From NCBI GenBank assembly GCA_020433785.1, contig JAGRCC010000042.1:1-18606 (forward strand): a stretch of 18,606 nt of DNA, read 5' to 3'. Positions 7,815 to 13,838 of this stretch are shown here, in pieces (position 1 is the first letter of the stretch; each line of letters starts with the position of its first letter). A model generated the notes under the pieces. The model saw nothing but the letters and a program-made list of their open reading frames with translations, ran no database searches and was not told where the DNA came from. The translations under genes were made by a program, and so were the position numbers. The DNA is from Anaerolineae bacterium. Lineage in GTDB: Bacteria; Chloroflexota; Anaerolineae; 4572-78; J111.

Positions 7815-7842
7815 ATTATACCCCTATCTTGTTGCTTGTAAA
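7815..7842 (-). promoter_or_regulatory. Promoter of the DUF3048 gene
   Basis: On the minus strand TTTACA (7842-7837) and TATAAT (7820-7815) are separated by 16 bp. Transcription would start near 7808, giving a short leader of about 33 nt. Confidence 0.6.
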
Positions 7843-7859
7843 ACTATTATAAATAAGGC

Positions 7860-7965
7860 AGCGTTCAGCGCTTAGCGATCAGCTATTAGTTCAACTACGA
7901 CAAATTCTAGAGCTAAAGAGGGGGAAAGATTGGCCTTTTTTTGACCAAACTGATGGCTGAACGCT
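7860..7965. repeat. Dispersed intergenic repeat with inverted ends, copy 1
   Basis: AGCGTTCAGC (7860-7869) and GCTGAACGCT (7956-7965) are perfect 10-bp inverted ends of a sequence of about 106 bp lying between the GNAT stop and the DUF3048 promoter. The ends (TTAGCGATCAGC and TGATGGCTGAACGCTT) resemble those of the element at 13678-13806, so both probably belong to one repeat family. Confidence 0.5.
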
Positions 7966-7967
7966 TC

Positions 7968-8780
7968 TTACGGTTCGTTCGTGGGGGAGTCAGCCGATTC
8001 GGGGATCGCTATCCCGATCACATAGAGCCGAGAGCGACGCTGCACCACAAAGCCCAGCTTCTCTGCCACCCGGATGCTGGCCAAATTATCAGGCGACGTG
8101 GTCCAGGTCGGTTGGTGACCTCTGGCGCGAATATCATGGCATAGCGCACCGACGCAGGCCGGACTTAATCCCCGTCCTCGAAATTCCGGCTCGGTCACCA
8201 CGCCGATGTCCTCGTATGTCTGGCCCAGAAAGAAGGTGCAAGCCACCGAGGCCAGTTGATCGGCCACAAACGCGCCCCAGCCGCAGCCGCTCGCCGCCAA
8301 CCCTTGGGGACCACCCCAGGTTTTACTAATCCAGGCCGACTCAGGCTCAAGGCCCGCCAAGTGAGGGACATCGGCCGGCGTTAACCGGCGCAGCGAATAG
8401 TCACCGGCGGCCACCGGATCGGGGTAATCCGGCTGAACAAACACAACACGCGGCCACGTTCTGACCTCCGGGTAGGCCAGCTTGAGCAGCGGCACAAACG
8501 AGTCGGGCGCATCGACAAAGCCTTTAAGATCCGGCGGTAAACCGGCCGGAGTTATCGCTTGCGGATCGCCCAATAGGGTATAATTGCCAGCGGTCTCGAC
8601 CAGCACCACCTGCGGCTCCGGCCAGCGATCCACCAGGCACGCGCCGTGGCCGCTCCCGATCAGGTGCGATCCGATCAACGGTCCCGGTTGTTCCGGGAGA
8701 AACCAATTTTTTAGGGTCGCGGTTTGCTTAGGGGTTAAGGCAATCATATCAACCGTGCCACTCAAATCATATATACTCAA
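7968..8780 (-). CDS. GNAT-family N-acetyltransferase
   Basis: The 270-residue protein has a C-terminal GNAT fold: the acetyl-CoA pyrophosphate-binding motif is GVVTEPEFRGRGLS (about 193-206, with R-G-R-G-L) and the family's DNLASIRVAEKLGF segment follows (231-244). The N-terminal 120 residues are a separate region, an arrangement I recall from the GNAT_acetyltran family. The acceptor substrate is unknown. The start used here is TTG at 8780, whose TTGA overlaps the TGA stop of the upstream gene, which suggests translational coupling; ATG at 8747 (residue 12) is an alternative. No Shine-Dalgarno sequence precedes either start clearly. Confidence 0.82.
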   Translation of the reverse strand: MSIYDLSGTVDMIALTPKQTATLKNWFLPEQPGPLIGSHLIGSGHGACLVDRWPEPQVVLVETAGNYTLLGDPQAITPAGLPPDLKGFVDAPDSFVPLLKLAYPEVRTWPRVVFVQPDYPDPVAAGDYSLRRLTPADVPHLAGLEPESAWISKTWGGPQGLAASGCGWGAFVADQLASVACTFFLGQTYEDIGVVTEPEFRGRGLSPACVGALCHDIRARGHQPTWTTSPDNLASIRVAEKLGFVVQRRSRLYVIGIAIPESADSPTNEP

Positions 8781-9193
8781 TCGGTTCGATAAGATAGAAG
8801 CGTATCGCCCAACCGTTCCGGTACGCTAAAAGTGACCGACGGCATCCGGGCAAAGGTGAAATCCAAATAGGAGACGAAAAACCTCCTGGATTTTGAGGTT
8901 GTGATATCGTACCAGGGGATAAATAAGGGGGGATGTCCGACTCGAAACAAAGGAAAAACCGCCAGATATAATCCATAATCATTTACGCCTATAGTTAAAA
9001 CCCCATTATAGTTGGTGATACCCATTCGGCCGCTTCTAAAGCCCCACTTTTTCCCTGCAAACGCGGCTTGCGCCTGATAATATGAGGCCAGGCGTGACCA
9101 GCCGCCGATGACCGCCAGGAGAAACACAATAGCACACCACATTGGAATAAAGACAAACGGGAAAAGGCATGGGATGAATTTTCTAAATTCCAT
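8777..9193 (-). CDS. Conserved hypothetical single-pass membrane protein
   Basis: The 138-residue protein has one N-terminal hydrophobic helix (about 9-31), then a soluble part with GWSRLASYY (31-39), SGRMGITNYNGVLTIG (54-69) and GLYLAVFPLFRVGHPPLFIPW (74-94). I recall this set of motifs from an uncharacterised family of small bacterial proteins; no function is known to me. The start is supported by AGGAG 6 nt before the ATG. It overlaps the GNAT gene by 4 nt, so the two are probably co-transcribed. A 246-bp frame that overlaps it (8995-9240) is a shadow. Confidence 0.72.
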   Translation of the reverse strand: MEFRKFIPCLFPFVFIPMWCAIVFLLAVIGGWSRLASYYQAQAAFAGKKWGFRSGRMGITNYNGVLTIGVNDYGLYLAVFPLFRVGHPPLFIPWYDITTSKSRRFFVSYLDFTFARMPSVTFSVPERLGDTLLSYRTD

Positions 9194-9490
9194 GATAGGC
9201 TCCTGATGACCATCAGCCCGACGGAGCGGCCGCTAAGCAACGGCGCTTATTATGCGGCGAACAAGCGCAGCGAGTGCCGCCGGGAACAAGCGAATGCCGG
9301 AGCGCAGTGGAGGATCCGCCGTCTGGATGAATGATCTATTTAAACGGCGATGCAGTGAAACCGGATCCTGCAACTATCGTTGAAAAGCGAAGACAATGAC
9401 GTGTAGAATCGCAAGCTTTCACTGTACACTCGAAGCAGGTTGTGAGAGGCATGTTGGAGCTAGATGCCATTCCTTTTTCTTTGCTTTTCA
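9194..9490. other. Gene-free interval with short GC-rich repeats
   Basis: GAACAAGCG occurs at 9259-9267 and again at 9284-9292, each followed by a TGCCG block. A stretch at about 9297-9320 (CCGGAGCGCAGTGGAGG) resembles the hairpin at 10275-10309. CTGATG/CATCAG (9203-9216) is a small hairpin touching the ribosome binding site of the next minus-strand gene. No gene or RNA was recognised. Confidence 0.5.
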
Positions 9491-10192
9491 TTAGTTGATT
9501 TTATTCAATCTATTAGCGACAGTTTTGATCATTTCATCGCTTTGGGCCTGGCATTTATTACTACTTATGATCCTGAATTGAGCCAAATGCGGCAATCTTA
9601 AAATCATAAGTTCATTTGACCCTAGCGATAAACTTTCGAGCGTATATTCATAATTGCCCCAGCCTGTAGCTTTCCTGACGGAAGAATTAATCTGGAAGCC
9701 TCGCTTGAAAAAAACTTCCCTAAAATGATAAAATGACAGATTGCCCATGCATATGAGTACAGCCGGTTTAAGATGCTGGCTTATATCGAACCATAGGTTG
9801 TGCGAAAATTCAAGAGCTTGCTTTTTTTTCTCTTTTGGAAATTTATTCCAATTCTTGGAGCGAAAGGGGCAAAAGTTAGCAACTAAGGTCGCGTCCATTA
9901 AAGCATCCCCTTCGATCTGTGGCTCTAAATGTTCAGCGATACGATTAAATAACAATCTAACCTCTTGCCCCAACCTGCCAGCGCTCCACCACTCATTCCG
10001 ATAGGCGTTACCTTCTTCTATACTAACTGTAGGCGCTTCATAAGTATCACCACCTGGATTGTTGCCCACAAACATCAATTTTGTCGAAGGGCCAAGTGTG
10101 CTCGCTGAACCGTACAAAAATCTCCACCCTAATTCAAATCCTAAATCTTCATAAGCAGCCTCGATCCGCTTAACAAATGGTACAATATTCAT
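9491..10192 (-). CDS. Uracil-DNA-glycosylase-superfamily-like protein (tentative)
   Basis: The 233-residue protein is not clearly recognised. Its motif order resembles the UDG superfamily: FVGNNPGG (41-48) sits where MUG and SMUG enzymes have a GxNPG motif, NFCPFRS (106-112) resembles the SMUG-type NxCP block, LKPAVLICMGN (141-151) matches the family's central strand, and PHLAQF (201-206) could be the terminal His motif. These similarities are by eye only. No catalytic claim is safe: the residues after GNNPG do not match a known subfamily. The gene is visibly AT-richer and Lys/Asn-richer than its neighbours, which suggests horizontal acquisition. It stands alone with its own promoter at 10237-10264; the Shine-Dalgarno (AGAAGA) is weak. 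Confidence 0.6.
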   Translation of the reverse strand: MNIVPFVKRIEAAYEDLGFELGWRFLYGSASTLGPSTKLMFVGNNPGGDTYEAPTVSIEEGNAYRNEWWSAGRLGQEVRLLFNRIAEHLEPQIEGDALMDATLVANFCPFRSKNWNKFPKEKKKQALEFSHNLWFDISQHLKPAVLICMGNLSFYHFREVFFKRGFQINSSVRKATGWGNYEYTLESLSLGSNELMILRLPHLAQFRIISSNKCQAQSDEMIKTVANRLNKIN

Positions 10193-10236
10193 TTATCTTC
10201 TATTTTTGTCTTTTTCATCCGAATGACTTGTTCAAA

Positions 10237-10264
10237 ATCATATCCCCTTGATAAGGAGCGTCAA
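10237..10264 (-). promoter_or_regulatory. Promoter of the UDG-like gene
   Basis: On the minus strand TTGACG (10264-10259) and TATGAT (10242-10237) are separated by 16 bp. The predicted leader is about 40 nt. Confidence 0.55.
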
Positions 10265-10274
10265 AGCATCACAC

Positions 10275-10309
10275 CGTTCATCCGGAGCGCGAAGTACTCC
10301 GGATGAACG
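10275..10309. repeat. Perfect 13-bp inverted repeat (hairpin)
   Basis: CGTTCATCCGGAG (10275-10287) and its exact inverse (10297-10309) flank a 9-nt loop. It lies just upstream of the UDG-like promoter and has no T-run, so it looks more like a REP-type palindrome or protein site than a terminator. Confidence 0.65.
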
Positions 10310-10485
10310 AATTAAGAAGCATTATACTGAGTTGGGGCAGTGTTGGTCGGTCTGAGAATTAAGTCGATTGGGGACGAGCCAAATAGGTCAATCAAATCGA
10401 GGTCGGTAGCTTAATTGTACCCGCATTATCCCTAAATTGACAAGGAACTGAGGTCGATTTGGGGGTAGGGTTGAAACACTGATGC

Positions 10486-10595
10486 CCTGAATGAAAAGGT
10501 GACAGTCACTTATTGGCGATAAATCAAACATCTGGCTGGTTCAACAGGTCGATTTAGCATGTTCAAGCGACTGTCACCTTTGTCCTGAATGAAAA
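10486..10595. mobile_element. MITE-like palindromic element, copy 2, with 12-bp flanking direct repeats
   Basis: Terminal inverted repeats of 16 bp (10496-10511 and 10565-10580, one mismatch) enclose an 85-bp element that aligns with copy 1 at 1768-1849, including AACAGGTCGATTTA. CCTGAATGAAAA occurs at 10486-10497 and again at 10584-10595, perfect 12-bp direct repeats that look like a target-site duplication. There is no internal gene, so any mobilisation would need a transposase elsewhere. Confidence 0.7.
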
Positions 10596-10625
10596 CATAG
10601 AGAAATTGAGTTAAGACGGTTTTAT

Positions 10626-10667
10626 TTCAGTGGGTTCAATGGTTTCAGTGGTTCAGTGGTTCAACAT
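10626..10667 (+). repeat. TTCAGTGG micro-repeats
   Basis: Five degenerate copies of TTCAGTGG start at 10626, 10635, 10644, 10652 and 10660, with 8-9 bp spacing. Low-complexity intergenic sequence. Confidence 0.65.
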
Positions 10668-10670
10668 CCA

Positions 10671-10700
10671 CCCAACACCCCATCCCACCCAACCACCCCC
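10671..10700 (-). other. G-quadruplex-type motif on the minus strand
   Basis: The plus strand has C-runs at 10671-10673, 10678-10681, 10684-10686, 10688-10690 and 10696-10700. On the minus strand these are five G-runs of three or more with loops of 5, 1, 2 and 4 nt, which fits the G3+N1-7 rule. Structure formation is inferred. Confidence 0.5.
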
Positions 10701-10858
10701 TCAAAAAAGCGTAGATGCTCTACCATTGGCCGTCGGACTTCTGCCTCAAAAGAATATGAAGCCATTTCAATCGACGCTGTAGTCAAAAATTTTTACATGA
10801 TGCCAAAAAACGCGTCGCTGCCTTCAAAAACACAACGCTGACCAAAAATAAACCAACC

Positions 10859-10982
10859 ATGTCCTCAGCCAGACGTACAGGGACAAAATTCGGTGAGATA
10901 TGTCCTACTTCAAGGTGAATATGTCGTCAGCCAAACATACGGGACCAAAAATTTTGGTGATCGGTGCTTCTGCAAGGTGAAG
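10859..10982 (+). repeat. 62-bp tandem repeat, two copies
   Basis: Copies at 10859-10920 and 10921-10982 share starts ATGTC-N-TCAGCCA, a central GGGAC block with CAAAA, and ends CAAGGTGAA. A third, decayed copy may begin at 10983 (ATGTTCTCA). The unit is about three times the 20-21-bp period of the array that follows. Confidence 0.65.
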
Positions 10983-11037
10983 ATGTTCTCAAAAATCTGA
11001 CCATGACGTCAAATAATTCGACTATGTGCTAGAACTA

Positions 11038-11342
11038 TTTGAAAAGTTCATTTTTAATTTGAAATGGTCATTTTTTGTGGGTAAGTGTGGTCCTTTTATT
11101 TGAAAAGTTCATTTTTAATTTGAAACCTTCAATCTAAATAGGAAAGTATGAAATTTTTATTTGAAAGAGTCATTTTTTGTTTGAAACCTTGAAAATTTAT
11201 TTGAAACATTCATTCTTTGTAGGGAAGTGTGATCCTTTCGTTTGAAATGGTCATTTTTTATTTGAAAAGTTCATTCTTTGTTTGAAAACGTGAAAATTTT
11301 TCATGAAAAGGTCATTCCCAACAGAAATTTGCCATTCCGACG
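11038..11342 (+). repeat. Helically phased 20-21-bp tandem array, about 15 units
   Basis: Units start at 11038, 11058, 11078, 11099, 11119, 11139, 11160, 11180, 11200, 11220, 11241, 11261, 11281, 11301 and 11322. The main unit is TTTGAAAAGTTCATTTTTAA (units 1 and 4 are identical); a second type (units 3, 6 and 10) starts TGGG, TAGG or TAGGG. Many units contain TGAA-N3-TTCA, an 11-bp palindrome. GAAA and TTTT tracts alternate about every 10 bp, in phase with the DNA helix. Spacing that mixes 20 and 21 excludes a coding repeat. Confidence 0.85.
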
Positions 11343-11452
11343 GCGGTCCAAGCCATCACATCGCCAAACCTGCCGGCCTTGGTTTGGCTCTCCGGAAGTT
11401 TTAGATGTATCCATCCGAGTAAACAGTCTTATCTAACCCAAAAGGCGTAAGA

Positions 11453-11481
11453 AGTAGGGAATTTTTCCCCTAATCCCTACT
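11453..11481. repeat. AGTAGGGA inverted repeat with pyrimidine-rich tail
   Basis: AGTAGGGA (11453-11460) and TCCCTACT (11474-11481) form an 8-bp stem with a 13-nt loop, followed by further CTACTCC copies to 11499. It is a low-complexity intergenic repeat upstream of kup; a role is not apparent. Confidence 0.5.
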
Positions 11482-11660
11482 CCATACTCCCTACTCCCTG
11501 TTTGGACGCCTAGACGACAACTGGGGTTATCGATCATATAGCTCTTTTAATCACCTTAAATCATCTGAATGGGTGTAGGCAAAACCTAGTTAACAAGGGT
11601 ACCATAAGTTAGATGCCTTTGAATTTCTAAGTCTAAACCCCAATTGGACAAATTTAACTC

Positions 11661-13607
11661 ATGATTGAACAACGCGTCGAACAAGTGATTAGTGAGTCCG
11701 ATGACCAAGCGGCCGCTGAAAGTGAACACGCCCATTCTTCCCCCAAACGAAGCTTGCTGTGGGTCAGCTTAACCGCGTTGGGCGTCGTTTATGGCGATAT
11801 TGGCACCAGCCCGCTCTATGCCTTGCGGGAATGTTTTATCGGTAAAAATGCGCTGGCGCCGACTCCGGTGAATGTATTAGGAGTACTCTCGCTAATTTTT
11901 TGGTCGCTTACCCTCGTCATTTCCGTCAAATATTTACTCTACGTCATGCGGGCCGACAACCGGGGTGAGGGCGGTATTCTGGCGCTGATGGCGCTGTTGG
12001 GGCCGGAGGAGCGCGTTCGGGCGCACGGTCGAGGATTGCTGATTGTATTGGGCCTATTTGGCGCGGCCTTGCTCTACGGTGATGGCATCATTACGCCGGC
12101 CATCTCGGTTTTGAGTGCGGTCGAAGGGCTAAACGTTGCCACCCCGGCCTTCGATCAATTTGTGGTACCGATCACCCTGGGGATTTTGATTCTGCTGTTT
12201 CTAGTCCAGAGTCGCGGCACAGCCGGGATTGGCGCGATATTTGGGCCGATTATGATGGTTTGGTTTGCCACTCTGGCCGTGATGGGCATCGGCGGGATTA
12301 TCCAAAGGCCGGATGTGTTGGTGGCCTTGAACCCGCTTTACAGTATCCGGCTGTTCCTCAACCATTTTGATGCGGCCTTCTTAGTCTTAGGCGCGGTCTT
12401 TTTAGTTGTTACCGGCGGTGAAGCCCTCTATGCCGATATGGGCCATTTTGGCCGTCTGCCCATCCGAGCGGCCTGGTTCACCGTGGTCTTGCCCGCGCTG
12501 CTGCTCAATTATTTCGGGCAAGGGGCGCTCCTCATGCAAGAGACACAGGATTTACACCACCCGTTTTTTCATCTTGCCCCCAATTGGGCGCTGTACCCGC
12601 TGGTGATACTGGCCACTATCGCCACCATCATTGCCTCGCAGGCCGTTATCTCCGGCGCATTCTCGTTAACGCGCCAGGCTGTACAGTTGGGTTACTTCCC
12701 CCGCCTACGGATTGTGCAAACCTCATCGGAAGAAATTGGCCAGATTTATATCCCGCTGGTTAACTGGCTGCTGATGATCGCCACTTTGGCTCTGGTCATC
12801 GCCTTTCGCCGCTCGGCTAATTTGGCGGCGGCTTATGGCATGGCCATCAGTACCACAATGGTGATCACCACCCTGCTGGCCTACTTCATCGCCCGTGAGC
12901 GCTGGGGCTGGTCAAAACTGACCACCTTGTTGATAACCGCCGGTTTTTTACTGATCGATTTCATCTTCTTGGGCGCCAACATGCTCAAATTCTTAGACGG
13001 CGGCTGGCTGCCATTACTGATCGGCGCGCTGGTGTTTGTCCTGATGAAAGCCTGGAAACGAGGGCGAAAAGAGCTGGCCGAACGATTACCCCAAAAAGCC
13101 GGCACGCTGGCTCCCTTTTTAGAAGAAATGGCCAAAGACCCACCCGTCCGAGTTCCCGGCACAGCCATTTTCATGACCGGCCGCGATCAAGGTCCGCCGC
13201 TAATTCTGCGTCACCATCTTGAGCACAATCAAGCCTTGCATGAGCGAGTCATCCTCTTAACTGTAGTTACGGAAGATACCCCCAGAGTGTCACCACAGGA
13301 TCGATTGGAGATCAAGGAATTTGACCAGGGCTTCTCTAGGGTCATTGTCCATTTTGGATTTATGGAAAGCCCTGATGTTCCCGAAGCCCTTCAAGCGGGA
13401 GAACAGTCCGGGCTAAAGGTCGATCCGGATCAGACGACCTACTACGTCGGCCGCCTAACCCTCATTCCGGCCGATACCCCGTCCACCATGCCCCGCTGGC
13501 GCAAAAAACTGTTTGCCTTTATGAGTCGTAACGCCGCCCCGTCGATCCGCTTTTACCACCTACCGCCGGCACAAGTCGTCGAGTTGGGAATTCAGGTTGA
13601 ATTTTAG
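11661..13607 (+). CDS. kup: KUP-family potassium uptake protein
   Basis: Kup imports K+ across the cytoplasmic membrane by proton symport. The 648-residue length fits the family. After a polar N-terminus (1-30) comes the family's first helix with VYGDIGTSPLYA (43-54), then RADNRGEGGILALMALL (97-113), LYGDGIITPAISVLSAVEGL and about ten more hydrophobic segments up to near residue 460. The last 190 residues form the cytoplasmic C-terminal domain. No clear Shine-Dalgarno precedes the ATG, and I could not pick a convincing promoter in the preceding 140 bp. The gene stands alone, downstream of a large repeat array. Kup is expected to be constitutive or controlled by ions or c-di-AMP, but no known riboswitch is visible. 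Confidence 0.95.
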   Translation: MIEQRVEQVISESDDQAAAESEHAHSSPKRSLLWVSLTALGVVYGDIGTSPLYALRECFIGKNALAPTPVNVLGVLSLIFWSLTLVISVKYLLYVMRADNRGEGGILALMALLGPEERVRAHGRGLLIVLGLFGAALLYGDGIITPAISVLSAVEGLNVATPAFDQFVVPITLGILILLFLVQSRGTAGIGAIFGPIMMVWFATLAVMGIGGIIQRPDVLVALNPLYSIRLFLNHFDAAFLVLGAVFLVVTGGEALYADMGHFGRLPIRAAWFTVVLPALLLNYFGQGALLMQETQDLHHPFFHLAPNWALYPLVILATIATIIASQAVISGAFSLTRQAVQLGYFPRLRIVQTSSEEIGQIYIPLVNWLLMIATLALVIAFRRSANLAAAYGMAISTTMVITTLLAYFIARERWGWSKLTTLLITAGFLLIDFIFLGANMLKFLDGGWLPLLIGALVFVLMKAWKRGRKELAERLPQKAGTLAPFLEEMAKDPPVRVPGTAIFMTGRDQGPPLILRHHLEHNQALHERVILLTVVTEDTPRVSPQDRLEIKEFDQGFSRVIVHFGFMESPDVPEALQAGEQSGLKVDPDQTTYYVGRLTLIPADTPSTMPRWRKKLFAFMSRNAAPSIRFYHLPPAQVVELGIQVEF

Positions 13608-13677
13608 GAGGAATGGTCAGTAGGAACTAAGGTTGCTTGACAATAACTTGTTAATGGATTTAAATTATAGGAAAGAA

Positions 13678-13806
13678 AGCATTTAGCTATCAGTCGTCAG
13701 CTTTAACAATATTGACGACGTTTGAGTCATCATAACCGGCTGCTGGAACCAAATATTTGCCGGAATAGCAAAATGCTGATAGCTGACAGCTAAGGGCTGA
13801 ACGCTT
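13678..13806. repeat. Dispersed intergenic repeat with inverted ends, copy 2
   Basis: AGCTATCAG (13685-13693) and CTGATAGCT (13776-13784) are inverted copies, as are AGCATTT (13678-13684) and AAATGCT (13771-13777). The right end (GGCTGAACGCTT, ending near 13806) is identical to the right end of the element at 7860-7965. It fills most of the gap between kup and the SNase-like gene. Confidence 0.5.
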
Positions 13807-13838
13807 ACCTAGAAAAACCAAGCTAACCAAGGCGAGAC

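Larger units (their letters stand above)
10193..11660. other. Repeat-dense gene-free region of 1.47 kb
   Basis: No credible gene was found. From left to right the region holds the UDG-like promoter, a 13-bp palindrome, a MITE-like element with flanking direct repeats, TTCAGTGG micro-repeats, a C-rich tract, a 62-bp tandem repeat, a 20-21-bp phased array, and two small hairpins (11364-11387; 11453-11481) before kup. The only sizeable frame (10656-10841) runs through low-complexity repeats and has no homology that I recognise. Confidence 0.75.

Noticed and set aside
7413..7841. Plus-strand frames over the 5' part of the DUF3048 gene
   Set aside because: They arise from the GC-rich Pro/Thr linker on the other strand and have no recognisable domain.
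9421..9490. Terminator after the UDG-like gene
   Set aside because: GGCAT/ATGCC forms only a 5-bp stem and no T-run follows on the minus strand.
10656..10841. 61-codon plus-strand frame in the repeat-dense region
   Set aside because: It begins in low-complexity repeats, has no ribosome binding site, and resembles no family I know.
11038..11342. CRISPR array
   Set aside because: Repeats are directly adjacent at 20-21 bp, with no unique spacers of 30 bp or so and no cas genes nearby.
11343..11660. c-di-AMP or other riboswitch before kup
   Set aside because: I could not find the conserved sequence blocks of the ydaO-type motif; only simple hairpins are present.
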